From IMG/VR virus record IMGVR_UViG_3300045999_009250, positions 62,001 to 126,000 of that record: a stretch of 64,000 nt of DNA; one strand, given 5' to 3'. Of this stretch, positions 51,225 through 59,299 are shown piece after piece (within the stretch, counting starts at the first letter, position 1; each line of letters begins with the position of its first letter). Made by a program: the position numbers and the translations under genes. Source of the stretch: a virus. The notes beneath the pieces are model-generated. The model did not search any database. It had not been told where the DNA came from and was given only the letters and a program-made list of their open reading frames with translations.

Positions 51225-52310
51225 ATGAAATTAAGTAAATTATATTCAAGAGCAACAAATGGTAAAATAAATACCTTTGAAATTGAAGTAGAAGGTAATA
51301 AATACCGTACAATAACAGGTTACAAAGATATGAAACTTACAACAAGTGAGTGGACAGTTTGTGATGCAAAATCATATTGTAGTGCTGAGGAACAAGCATT
51401 AAAAGAAGCAACAGCGATTCATCGTAAAAAAATAGAAACAGGTTCATTTGAAGATATTAGCCAAATTGATAATAAAGTATTTTTTGAACCAATGCTCGCT
51501 AAAGACTGGAATAAAGAAAAAAGTAAAGTTAAATTTCCTCTTTTCAGTCAGCCAAAACTCGATGGTATTCGTTGTATTGTTAGAGTAGATGGAATGTGGA
51601 GCAGAAATGGTAAACAAATCATTTCAGCACCTCATATTTTTGAAATACTAAAACCACTATTTGAAATTAATCCTGATTTAATATTTGATGGAGAGTTATA
51701 TGCTGATAAATTTGCAAATGATTTTAATGCTATTTGTTCATTAGTTAAGAAAACTAAACCAACAGAAGAAGATTTATTAGAATCAGCTAAAGCAATTCAA
51801 TATCACATTTATGATTTGCCAAGTTATAATGCTGTGTTTACACAACGTTATAAACATTTACATAAAATGCTAACTAATTATCATTCATCTATAGTTGTAG
51901 TTACAACAGATCAAATTGATAATATGAATGATGTTGCTGGTTATTATGAAGACTATGTTAATGAAGGTTATGAAGGTCAAATGATTCGTTTAGATGGAAA
52001 TTATGAGAACAAACGTTCTAAGTATTTACTTAAACATAAATCATTTATTGATGAAGAATATACAATTTTAGATGTTGTTGAAGGTATTGGTAATAAAACA
52101 GGAATGGTTGGTTCATTTGTATTTGAAAGTAAAACAGGTAAACGATTTAATTCATCACCTAAATTTAATTGGGAAGAATGTACTAAAATGTGGAATGAAA
52201 GAGAAAGTTTAATAGGCAAATCAGCAACAGTTAAGTATTTTAACTTAACACCAGATGGTGTACCTCGTTTCCCATATGTAATTAAAATAGCAAGAGAAGA
52301 TTATGAATAA
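51225..52310 (+). CDS. ATP-dependent DNA ligase
   Basis: 361 residues. Motif I QPKLDGIR (Lys near 111), IFDGELYADKF, EGYEGQMIRLDG and LLKHK give the adenylation domain; the C-terminal OB fold follows (GSFVFESKTGKRF). An N-terminal extra domain of about 70 residues (YRTITGYKDMKLTTSEWTV) resembles WGR-like modules. Joins Okazaki fragments. Overlaps the next gene by 8 bases. Confidence 0.93.
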   Translation: MKLSKLYSRATNGKINTFEIEVEGNKYRTITGYKDMKLTTSEWTVCDAKSYCSAEEQALKEATAIHRKKIETGSFEDISQIDNKVFFEPMLAKDWNKEKSKVKFPLFSQPKLDGIRCIVRVDGMWSRNGKQIISAPHIFEILKPLFEINPDLIFDGELYADKFANDFNAICSLVKKTKPTEEDLLESAKAIQYHIYDLPSYNAVFTQRYKHLHKMLTNYHSSIVVVTTDQIDNMNDVAGYYEDYVNEGYEGQMIRLDGNYENKRSKYLLKHKSFIDEEYTILDVVEGIGNKTGMVGSFVFESKTGKRFNSSPKFNWEECTKMWNERESLIGKSATVKYFNLTPDGVPRFPYVIKIAREDYE

Positions 52311-52725
52311 AAAAATATATTTAGACGACATACGTACACCACATGATCCATCATGGGTTGTAGTAAGAAATTATGATGAATTTGTAAATAAAATCACTGA
52401 AATTGGTTTAGAAAATATTGAGCTAATTTCATTAGACCATGATTTAGGTGATTCAGCAATGAAAGAATGGCATACAAACGTATATCACAACTATACTTTA
52501 GATTATAATAACATCACTGAAAAAACAGGAATGGATTGTACTAAATGGTTAGTTGAACAGTGGTTAAACGGAGCGCCTGTTTGTAAAGTAATGATTCATT
52601 CAGCCAATGCTATTGGAAGTGCTAATATGATGGGGTTAATTAATAATTACAAACATATTCATAGATCACCACAAGACTGTGTTAGATGGAATATACCACA
52701 TACAATAGAAACAATAATTGAATAA
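52303..52725 (+). CDS. Cyclic-phosphate processing receiver (cREC) domain protein
   Basis: 140 residues. YLDDIRTPHDPSWVVVRNYD, LISLDHDLGDSAMKEW, and VMIHSANAIGSANMMG match the cREC family, a receiver-like fold linked by genome context to RNA end repair. The 49.6 kb RNA ligase and two phosphoesterases lie close by. Overlaps the DNA ligase gene by 8 bases, so it is in that operon. Confidence 0.78.
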   Translation: MNKKIYLDDIRTPHDPSWVVVRNYDEFVNKITEIGLENIELISLDHDLGDSAMKEWHTNVYHNYTLDYNNITEKTGMDCTKWLVEQWLNGAPVCKVMIHSANAIGSANMMGLINNYKHIHRSPQDCVRWNIPHTIETIIE

Positions 52726-52726
52726 A

Positions 52727-52912
52727 ATGAGTGATCTTAGAGTTAAAGTAAAATATTATGATATTGAAATAGAATATTCAGTACCATTAACAGAACGAGA
52801 TTATTTAGAAGTTGGCAAAACAACTCAGGCCTCAATAGTTGATTTTGTTAAACAAACTACCGAATGTGTAGAACAACTTATAATTACTGGAAGAAAAAGT
52901 TTGGAGAACTAA
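52727..52912 (+). CDS. Small protein of unknown function
   Basis: 61 residues from the ATG at 52727; a TTG 9 bases earlier is less likely. MSDLRVKVKYYDIEIEYSVP strands, then a helix (IVDFVKQTTECVEQLII). Its last codons hold the TTG of the next promoter. Confidence 0.6.
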   Translation: MSDLRVKVKYYDIEIEYSVPLTERDYLEVGKTTQASIVDFVKQTTECVEQLIITGRKSLEN

Positions 52913-52931
52913 AATAAAGATTGTATATTCA
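52901..52931 (+). promoter_or_regulatory. Promoter TTG-N20-TATATTCA
   Basis: TTG 52901-52903 inside the upstream coding end, TATATTCA 52924-52931; ATG 4 bases later. Confidence 0.65.
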
Positions 52932-52935
52932 CAAT

Positions 52936-53595
52936 ATGAAAATAATATTAAAACCAGAACAACAATTATTTTTTACTTCAGATACACACTACAGTCATAA
53001 AAATATCTGTAGAGCAACTACTGAATGGAAAGATGCTGATGATAAAACTCGTGATTTTAAATCATTAAATCATATGAACGATACTATTGTTAACAACATT
53101 AATAGAATGGTTGGTGAAGATGATATATTATTTCATCTAGGTGATTGGTCATTTGGTGGGTTTGAAAAAATACAAGAGTTTAGAGATAGAATTGTTTGTA
53201 AAAATATTCACTTGATTTTAGGCAACCATGACGAACATATTGAGCGTAATAAAGACGATATAAGGTGTTTATTTACATCAGTAAACCACTATATTAATCT
53301 AGATATACGTCGACCATCAATAAAAGGTAAAGGACAAATAGACAAATATAGATTTATTTGTATGCACTTTCCAATTGCGTCTTGGGATGAAATGAATAAT
53401 AATGTTATACACTTGCATGGTCATGTACACCTTCCAAAACATCAAAGGATTGGAAACGGAAGGAGTCTTGATGTAGGTGTAGATGGTAATGGTTTAGAAC
53501 CAATTTCATTAGATGAAGTAGTATCATTACTCAAAGATCAACCAATAGACAAACTTTGCCTTCCTCGTGATCATCATGTTAAAAGATTAATTTAA
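52936..53595 (+). CDS. Metallophosphoesterase
   Basis: 219 residues from the ATG at 52936. Calcineurin-like motifs: FTSDTHYSHKNI, LFHLGDWSFGG, LILGNHDEH, ICMHFPIASW and HLHGHVHLP. Hydrolyses phosphomono- or diesters. Substrate unknown; the neighbouring cREC and RNA ligase suggest RNA ends. Confidence 0.88.
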   Translation: MKIILKPEQQLFFTSDTHYSHKNICRATTEWKDADDKTRDFKSLNHMNDTIVNNINRMVGEDDILFHLGDWSFGGFEKIQEFRDRIVCKNIHLILGNHDEHIERNKDDIRCLFTSVNHYINLDIRRPSIKGKGQIDKYRFICMHFPIASWDEMNNNVIHLHGHVHLPKHQRIGNGRSLDVGVDGNGLEPISLDEVVSLLKDQPIDKLCLPRDHHVKRLI

Positions 53596-53762
53596 TGAAA
53601 AGTCCAATATTAGATAAAGTTTTTAAGGATATGGAAAAAGATCCTTGGCATGTTAAATTAAAACGTTGGTGGAGAGTAACAATATGGATTTGGGTGTGTA
53701 TAACTCGTTTTATATGGGACTTAGACTATCAACATAACATATTTAAAAAAAGAAAAAAATGA
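53595..53762 (+). CDS. 55-residue Trp-rich protein with hydrophobic helix
   Basis: MKSPILDKVFKDMEKDPWHV, then KLKRWWRVTIWIWVCITRFI, likely one membrane helix flanked by basic residues. Overlaps both phosphoesterase genes by 1 and 4 bases. Confidence 0.55.
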   Translation: MKSPILDKVFKDMEKDPWHVKLKRWWRVTIWIWVCITRFIWDLDYQHNIFKKRKK

Positions 53763-54511
53763 AATTAATAGCATTAGGAGATACACACGGAAGAGGAATA
53801 TGGCAACACATAATCCAAAAAGAAAACCCAGACCACATTGTGTTTATAGGGGATTATTTTGATTCATTTGATATTCCATACATTGATCAAATGTATAATT
53901 TTAAACAAATTATCAATTATAAAAAAACTAACCCTGATAAATGTACATTGTTAATAGGAAACCACGATGTTCATTATCAAAGATGGGCCATTACAGGTTT
54001 TGAAAATTACTCAGGTTTTCAAAGAGCTCATACTCTTGATATTTGTCAAGAGTTTGAATTGAATGAAGATTTATTTCAAATGGCTTACAAAATGGATAAT
54101 TTTTTATTTACTCATGCTGGTGTAACTAAAACATGGCTTGAAAATATGGAAATTGAAAACGATGAAAACATGGTTGATGTTATTAATGATTACGCTAAAT
54201 TTAAACCTCAATTATTTGGTTTTGGAATTGTTGGTAGAACAGGTTATGTTGATCCTTATGGTGATAATATTTGGCAAAATCCAACTTGGGTAAGGGAAAG
54301 ATCGTTAATGAAAGATTCTAAAGATTTAGGCTACATTCAAATAGTAGGTCATACTACTAAAAATCAAATAGATATTGAAGGTAAAAGTACTAACTCAAAA
54401 TATTTTTTCATAGACACATTAGAAACTTCAGGTGAATATTTGATTATTGAAGATGGAGAAATAATGTGTAATAGTTGGAAAAAAGATAATTTAAGAAAAA
54501 ATAAACAATAA
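53759..54511 (+). CDS. Metallophosphoesterase
   Basis: 250 residues. ALGDTHGRGIW, FIGDYFDSF, LLIGNHDVHY, FTHAGVTKTW, and IQIVGHTTK: calcineurin-like fold closer to Ser/Thr-phosphatase-type enzymes than the 52936 protein. A second, different phosphoesterase in one operon. Followed by a terminator. Confidence 0.88.
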   Translation: MKLIALGDTHGRGIWQHIIQKENPDHIVFIGDYFDSFDIPYIDQMYNFKQIINYKKTNPDKCTLLIGNHDVHYQRWAITGFENYSGFQRAHTLDICQEFELNEDLFQMAYKMDNFLFTHAGVTKTWLENMEIENDENMVDVINDYAKFKPQLFGFGIVGRTGYVDPYGDNIWQNPTWVRERSLMKDSKDLGYIQIVGHTTKNQIDIEGKSTNSKYFFIDTLETSGEYLIIEDGEIMCNSWKKDNLRKNKQ

Positions 54512-54538
54512 GAGCCCTGTAAAAGGGCTCAAATTTTG
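54512..54538 (+). terminator. Rho-independent terminator (no fused promoter)
   Basis: Stem GAGCCC / GGGCTC with a TGTAAAA loop and AAATTTTG. Unlike the ten others it lacks TTGG in the stem. Confidence 0.8.
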
Positions 54539-54551
54539 TAATATTTATTAT
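54539..54551 (+). promoter_or_regulatory. AT-box before HNH gene
   Basis: TAATATTTATTAT, 17 bases before the ATG at 54569. Confidence 0.4.
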
Positions 54552-54568
54552 CGACCAAAACAATAAAT

Positions 54569-55267
54569 ATGATGATAAATATATCTAAAAAATGCTCCAA
54601 ATGTGGAGATAATAAAGAAATTACTGAATTTTCTAAAGACAAATCAAGAAAAGATGGTTATGCTAATTATTGTAAATTATGTAAGGGTTCTTTAGATAAA
54701 AAAATATATGATGGTATAGATAAACAAGTTATTAAATCTAAAAATAAAAATTTATATATAAAAAATAAAGATATTAAGAAAAAACAAAACATTATATATT
54801 ATCATAATAATAAAGAAAAATATCTAATAAAATTGAGAGAATATAATAAAATTTATTCTCTTAATAATAAAGAAAAAAGAAATATTTATCAACGTGTTAG
54901 GAGAACTAAAATAAAATATCAAACAAGATGGAGAAATTTATTACTAGACACTCTTAAAAGATTAGGTAAAACTAAAGAATCATCAACCCAAGAATTATTA
55001 AATTATTCAGCTTTAGATTTAAAAAATCACTTAGATAATCTAGGGATGGATTGGAACAATGACCATATAGATCATAAAATTCCTGTTACTTGGTTTAAAC
55101 CTGAAACACCACCCTATATAGTTAATGATTTAAGAAATTTACAACCATTAAATGAAAATGATAATAAATCAAAAGGTAATTTATATATGCATCCTGTTTC
55201 TATAGATTTTTTAGAATTAGTTAAACCCCATATTTTAGAAAAATATCAAAATAGTTTGGGATTATAA
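54569..55267 (+). CDS. HNH homing endonuclease
   Basis: 232 residues. A zinc finger (CSKCGDNKEITEFSK..CKLC), a Lys/Asn/Tyr-rich linker with repeated helical units, then an HNH-like nuclease end: WNNDHIDHKIPVTWFKP, then NDLRNLQPLNENDNKSKG. Preceded by an AT-box; its last codons give TTG to the next promoter. Confidence 0.85.
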   Translation: MMINISKKCSKCGDNKEITEFSKDKSRKDGYANYCKLCKGSLDKKIYDGIDKQVIKSKNKNLYIKNKDIKKKQNIIYYHNNKEKYLIKLREYNKIYSLNNKEKRNIYQRVRRTKIKYQTRWRNLLLDTLKRLGKTKESSTQELLNYSALDLKNHLDNLGMDWNNDHIDHKIPVTWFKPETPPYIVNDLRNLQPLNENDNKSKGNLYMHPVSIDFLELVKPHILEKYQNSLGL

Positions 55268-55286
55268 ATTTTTATTTATATATTCA
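55256..55286 (+). promoter_or_regulatory. Promoter TTG-N20-TATATTCA for the sigma-factor unit
   Basis: TTG 55256-55258 in the endonuclease end, TATATTCA 55279-55286; ATG 7 bases later. Confidence 0.65.
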
Positions 55287-55293
55287 TGCTAAT

Positions 55294-55497
55294 ATGATAA
55301 CACAATCACAATTAAACTCAATAGGTTATTTCACTTGTAGTAATCAACATGAATTTTTTAATGGTTCATTTGATTACTTATTTAACATTAGAACTCAAGA
55401 TTTATGGAGTGTTAATGATGGAATTGGAGAAAATGAGTTTTTGTGTAAGTGTACAGATATAGAAGAATTAGTTAAATTATTAGAATTAAATCCTTAA
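55294..55497 (+). CDS. Small protein upstream of the sigma factor
   Basis: 67 residues. MITQSQLNSIGYFTCSNQHE, FNGSFDYLFNIRTQDLWSVN, Cys pair (FLCKCTDI). Shares 1 base with the sigma gene, so coupled to it; an anti-sigma or partner role is only a guess. Confidence 0.55.
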   Translation: MITQSQLNSIGYFTCSNQHEFFNGSFDYLFNIRTQDLWSVNDGIGENEFLCKCTDIEELVKLLELNP

Positions 55498-56039
55498 TGA
55501 TATCAGAAAGTAGTATAATAGAAGGTTGTTTGAATGAAAACAAAACATACCAAAATGAGTTATATAAACGATACTCAAGTAAAATGATGGTAGTGTGTTT
55601 GAGATACGCAAAGGATAAAATGGAAGCCGAAGATATTTTGCAAGAAGGTTTCATAAAAATTTATGATAATATTTCTAAATTTAGGATGCAAGGTTCTTTC
55701 GAGGGTTGGATTAGACGAATTATGGTGAATACTGCTCTTAATAAAATAAAAACCACCAAAATGGTGTTTGAAAATATAGATGATATTGGTGATGAATTTA
55801 TTGAACCGATTATTGAAGATACAACATTGAATGAAAAAGTATTATTAGATATAATAAGTAAATTACCTAAAGGATACAAATATGTATTTAATATGTACGC
55901 AATTGAAGGTTTTAATCATAAAGAAATTGCTAATAGTTTAGGGATAGAAGAAGCGAGCTCAAGAAGCCAATACGCGAAAGCAAAAAAATATTTACAACAA
56001 AAATTAATTGAATTACAAAATGGAGAAATTAACAAATAA
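55497..56039 (+). CDS. ECF-type RNA polymerase sigma factor
   Basis: 180 residues, region 2 about 22-88 (YKRYSSKMMVVCLRYAKDKM, AEDILQEGFIKIYDNI, FEGWIRRIMVNTALNKI) and region 4 about 115-172 (LPKGYKYVFNMYAIEGFNHK, IANSLGIEEASSRSQYAKAK). Strongly like Bacteroidota host ECF sigma factors; T4 itself uses gp55. Probably redirects host RNA polymerase to phage promoters, perhaps the AT-box class. No anti-sigma domain is attached. Confidence 0.92.
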   Translation: MISESSIIEGCLNENKTYQNELYKRYSSKMMVVCLRYAKDKMEAEDILQEGFIKIYDNISKFRMQGSFEGWIRRIMVNTALNKIKTTKMVFENIDDIGDEFIEPIIEDTTLNEKVLLDIISKLPKGYKYVFNMYAIEGFNHKEIANSLGIEEASSRSQYAKAKKYLQQKLIELQNGEINK

Positions 56040-56301
56040 AACAGATAAATTGATTAGATCTACTTTAAAAGTAGAAAAAAGATATGATTGGGAAAGAATT
56101 GATGGTAAAAAAACATTAGCAGAAAAAATGACACAACAAACAATAGAATTAATGAAAGGGTTTCACATTTGGATTGATACTCACTATCTTCAAGGTACAC
56201 ACTTTGAAGTAAATGCTTTTTATGTTCCTAAAGTAGGTAAATTTGAAAACTATACTTTAGATGAATTAGCTATCAAATACTTAGAAGAATGTACCTTATA
56301 G
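56020..56301 (+). CDS. Small protein of unknown function
   Basis: 93 residues from the ATG at 56020. KKTLAEKMTQQTIELMKGFH and IWIDTHYLQGTHFEVNAFYV; small alpha/beta. Overlaps the sigma gene by 20 bases and the next by 13. Confidence 0.6.
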   Translation: MEKLTNKTDKLIRSTLKVEKRYDWERIDGKKTLAEKMTQQTIELMKGFHIWIDTHYLQGTHFEVNAFYVPKVGKFENYTLDELAIKYLEECTL

Positions 56302-56456
56302 AAAATAAAGAAAATGAACAATGGTTAACAGTTGGAGGTAATACAACTAAAGATACAACACACCCCGGCTTAATATCATTTGATAATAAAGAAGAAGCAG
56401 AACTTACCTTATTATCTTTAAAAACAGACAATTGGAGAATAATTAAAATAAAATAA
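56289..56456 (+). CDS. 55-residue protein of unknown function
   Basis: MYLIENKENEQWLTVGGNTT, SFDNKEEAELTLLSLKTDN: strands with one helix. One base before the next gene. Coding supported by packing only. Confidence 0.5.
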   Translation: MYLIENKENEQWLTVGGNTTKDTTHPGLISFDNKEEAELTLLSLKTDNWRIIKIK

Positions 56457-56457
56457 T

Positions 56458-56724
56458 ATGCCTAGATTTTTAGAGTACGTAGAAACAGAAGCCGAATTAG
56501 ATATTTCAGTAAGTGATTTTTATAATGAATTAAATCATAAAGAAGTAAAAGAACTTATTAATATACTAATTGAAGAAGATTACATCAAAAGAAATGATGT
56601 TGTTGAAGATGAATCAATATATGAATGGGAATTCAATAAAATAATTACTAAAATAGCAAATAATAGAGTGATGTTAACCGCAGAAGAAGAGGAATTACTT
56701 AAAAAAATATCTGATAGATTCTAA
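56458..56724 (+). CDS. Small acidic helical protein
   Basis: 88 residues. MPRFLEYVETEAELDISVSD and a helical end (VMLTAEEEELLKKISDRF). No family seen. Confidence 0.55.
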   Translation: MPRFLEYVETEAELDISVSDFYNELNHKEVKELINILIEEDYIKRNDVVEDESIYEWEFNKIITKIANNRVMLTAEEEELLKKISDRF

Positions 56725-56734
56725 TATTTATAAG
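56722..56734 (+). promoter_or_regulatory. AT-box
   Basis: TAATATTTATAAG, 1 base before the ATG at 56736. Confidence 0.45.
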
Positions 56735-56735
56735 C

Positions 56736-56945
56736 ATGACATTCAATGATTTTAACTTAAGAAAAAAACAATGGTTCCTTGAATGGAGTGAGAAATGGGG
56801 ACCTATGGATGTAGATTTAAAAACATTCATGTTAATGCATGGTGTCACGGAAGATCAATTTAATGAATTGAGTAATTATAAACCTAATGTACCATCTCCA
56901 AGTAAAGATGATTATGATGATTTTCATCCTCACGAATCCTTTTAA
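56736..56945 (+). CDS. Small protein behind an AT-box
   Basis: 69 residues: MTFNDFNLRKKQWFLEWSEK, WGPMDVDLKTFMLMHGVTED. Unlike other AT-box genes its start lacks a clear (L/I)xE leader. Function unknown. Confidence 0.55.
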   Translation: MTFNDFNLRKKQWFLEWSEKWGPMDVDLKTFMLMHGVTEDQFNELSNYKPNVPSPSKDDYDDFHPHESF

Positions 56946-56956
56946 ATATTTATTAT
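56944..56956 (+). promoter_or_regulatory. AT-box before a leader-tagged gene
   Basis: AAATATTTATTAT, 1 base before the ATG at 56958. Confidence 0.4.
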
Positions 56957-56957
56957 T

Positions 56958-57557
56958 ATGAATAATGAGTTTAAAAGATTACAGCAGTTAGCTGGTATTA
57001 AAGAAATAACTATAAGTGATCCAACTAAACCAAATATAAATAATTTAGAAATAGGAGATAAATTATTAGTTAAGTATATAGATCCATTAGATATTTTTTT
57101 GGGTTTTAAAGTAGGGGAGGTTTGGGAAGTAGTGGAAATTGATGATGATCGTAGTTATTATAGATTAGAAAGAAATAACTCAAGTATTGGTTTTCGAGGA
57201 AAAAACATGAAAGACTTAGTTAATAAAGGTACATTTGAATATGCTAGAGGACCTGAAATTAATGAGATGGTAGTTAAAGATCCTCGAACTAAAAACCTAA
57301 TTGGTGATATAGTTCTTTTAGATAAAAAGTTTATTGATAAAATATCAAAAATGCCATCTGATTTTAATCAAACAAAATTAGCCAATGATTTTTATGGTAA
57401 ATATGAAGACTATGGAATTATAGATGCATTAGATATGGATTATGATGAATTAAGAGAAAAACTTGGGAATCAACAATATAAATCATTAATGAAATTATAT
57501 GAAGAACTAAAGTTAATGATGAATAAATTACCAAACACTATTGATGAAATATTTTAA
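56958..57557 (+). CDS. Leader-tagged protein, candidate packaged protein
   Basis: 199 residues. MNNEFKRLQQLAGIKEIT has IKE (14-16) and matches the leader of the 61914 gene (EEFLRMQELAGIVNE) though the bodies differ. The body has an SH3-like start (VGEVWEVVEIDDDRSYYRLE), then a helical part. I infer packaging into the head. Confidence 0.65.
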   Translation: MNNEFKRLQQLAGIKEITISDPTKPNINNLEIGDKLLVKYIDPLDIFLGFKVGEVWEVVEIDDDRSYYRLERNNSSIGFRGKNMKDLVNKGTFEYARGPEINEMVVKDPRTKNLIGDIVLLDKKFIDKISKMPSDFNQTKLANDFYGKYEDYGIIDALDMDYDELREKLGNQQYKSLMKLYEELKLMMNKLPNTIDEIF

Positions 57558-57564
57558 AACATTA

Positions 57565-57577
57565 TAATATTTATACA
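57565..57577 (+). promoter_or_regulatory. AT-box ahead of the tandem repeat
   Basis: TAATATTTATACA, 33 bases before the ATG at 57611. Confidence 0.4.
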
Positions 57578-57610
57578 AAATAACAAAATAACAAAATAAC
57601 AAAATAACAA
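57575..57610 (+). repeat. Tandem 8-base repeat ACAAAATA, 4.5 copies, against an ATG
   Basis: Four exact ACAAAATA units plus ACAA, ending at the base before the ATG of 57611. Copy number changes would change the leader length in 8-base steps. Confidence 0.95.
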
Positions 57611-57946
57611 ATGAAAAAAGCAGACAACTTTAACCCAGGAAAGTGGTTAGTAGAAAACAAATTAACTAGTACTTCCAAATTATTAAACGAAAACAAAAAT
57701 TTAGGTCCTAATGATTTTGATACATTTCAGTGGAAAGATGCCCCCGCAAACCCAAATGCTCAAGTAAAAGACTTAGAAGAAGGTGATACTATGTCTAAAA
57801 AAGATTTTTGGGATGGAAATGTTACAGACCGTGGAGATGATAGTATACCATCATATGGTAGTGAAGATGAAAACGGTGTATGGACATTTTCTTGGGATTC
57901 TGGTGAATTTGAAGGATTTGTTGAAGGTGAAGATTTCACAATTTAA
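57611..57946 (+). CDS. Leader-tagged small acidic protein, candidate packaged protein
   Basis: 111 residues. MKKADNFNPGKWLVENKLT shared with 13131, then LNE (25-27). The body is very acidic (FEGFVEGEDFTI) and has no sequence likeness to the 13131 body. Ends 25 bases before a terminator. Confidence 0.65.
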   Translation: MKKADNFNPGKWLVENKLTSTSKLLNENKNLGPNDFDTFQWKDAPANPNAQVKDLEEGDTMSKKDFWDGNVTDRGDDSIPSYGSEDENGVWTFSWDSGEFEGFVEGEDFTI

Positions 57947-57970
57947 CTAATTACAAAATATTTTTAATTT

Positions 57971-58006
57971 AAGGCTTGGGAAACCAAGCCTTTTTTTGTA
58001 TATTAA
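57971..58006 (+). terminator. Terminator fused to promoter, before the aminotransferase
   Basis: Stem AAGGCTTGG / CCAAGCCTT, GAAA loop, T-tract. TTG 57976-57978, 20 bases, TATATTAA 57999-58006; ATG 5 bases later. Confidence 0.85.
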
Positions 58007-58011
58007 GGTAT

Positions 58012-59259
58012 ATGGTTAAACTTTCACACGCAGGAAACAATATAGTTGGTTCCGAAATTATTAAAATCTCACAACACATAAAGCAAGTACAAAAAACAAA
58101 ACGTGTCTTAAATTTAACAATGGGTGATTTTGATCCTTACGTTAATCCAATTCCTGAAACGTTAAAAGAGGAAATAATAAATGCTTATTCAATTGATTTA
58201 ACTAATTATCCATTATCTTCAGGTGAATTATCTTTAAGACAATCAGTTAGTAGTTATTTTAAATATAGGAGAGGTATTAAATATAATGAAAACGAGATAT
58301 TGGTAGGATGTGGCGTCAGACCATTGATTTATACCGTATTTAAAGCGATTGTAGATGAAGGTGATGTAGTTGTGTATCCTGTACCTTCTTGGAATAATAA
58401 CCACTACTCATTTTTACACAATGCTGATTTAGAACCAATTGAATGTACACCTGAGAATGCTTTCTTTCCAACAGTTGAGGATATTGAATTAAGAATACAT
58501 TACACAACATTGGTTTGTTTATGTTCACCTCAAAACCCAACAGGTAGAATAATTGATAAACAAGTATTAAAAGGTATATGTGATGTTATTGTTAATGAAA
58601 ATAAACGTAGAGGTAGTTATGAAAAACCTTGTTATTTATTCTTTGACCAAATTTATTCTGATTTAGTTGGTAAGGAATTTACACATCCATTAGATGTTTG
58701 TCCTGAAATTAGAGAATATTTAATATGTGCTGATGGTATTTCAAAATCGTTATGTGCAACAGGTGTTAGAGTAGGTTGGTTAATGGGGCCTCAAAACATT
58801 ATAGATAAAATGACTGAAATATTTTCACATATTGGGGCTTGGGCTGCTAAACCGGAACAAAACGCTGTAGCATTTTATTTAAATAATAGAGAAGATATTG
58901 GTGAATTTATTCAACAAAAACAACAACAATATGATTTTATATCCTCTAAAATAATAAATTTATTTAACTTAATGAAAGTAAAAGATTATGATGTTGATTG
59001 TCAGAATTCAGATGGTGGTATTTATATTTCAGTTTATTTAGGTTATGTTAATAATTTTCCAACCACTGAAGAATATATTAATTTTTTAATTGAAAAATGT
59101 GGTTTAGGAATTGTACCTTTTGAGTATTTTGGTTCAAAAGAAAATAAAGGTTGGTTTAGAATATCAATTGGTAGTATTGATTCTAATAATATACACAATG
59201 TATTAGAAATAATTCATAATGCAATTATAAAATCTTCAAAAACAGATTTGGTTGCTTAA
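58012..59259 (+). CDS. PLP-dependent aminotransferase, class I/II
   Basis: 415 residues from the ATG at 58012. NYPLSSGELSLRQSVSSYF, CSPQNPTGR, FFDQIYSDL and DGISKSLCATGVRVGW (PLP Lys) match aspartate/aromatic-type aminotransferases. Amino-donor/acceptor pair unknown. A single gene with its own terminator-promoter upstream. Confidence 0.9.
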   Translation: MVKLSHAGNNIVGSEIIKISQHIKQVQKTKRVLNLTMGDFDPYVNPIPETLKEEIINAYSIDLTNYPLSSGELSLRQSVSSYFKYRRGIKYNENEILVGCGVRPLIYTVFKAIVDEGDVVVYPVPSWNNNHYSFLHNADLEPIECTPENAFFPTVEDIELRIHYTTLVCLCSPQNPTGRIIDKQVLKGICDVIVNENKRRGSYEKPCYLFFDQIYSDLVGKEFTHPLDVCPEIREYLICADGISKSLCATGVRVGWLMGPQNIIDKMTEIFSHIGAWAAKPEQNAVAFYLNNREDIGEFIQQKQQQYDFISSKIINLFNLMKVKDYDVDCQNSDGGIYISVYLGYVNNFPTTEEYINFLIEKCGLGIVPFEYFGSKENKGWFRISIGSIDSNNIHNVLEIIHNAIIKSSKTDLVA

Positions 59260-59278
59260 AATCAATTTCGTACATTCA
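59248..59278 (+). promoter_or_regulatory. Promoter TTG-N20-TACATTCA
   Basis: TTG 59248-59250 in the aminotransferase end, TACATTCA 59271-59278; ATG 21 bases later. Confidence 0.55.
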
Positions 59279-59299
59279 CAACATAATAAAAAATAATAT

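Noticed and set aside
57575-57610. CRISPR-like repeats
   Set aside because: The 8-base units have no spacers and are a simple tandem repeat.
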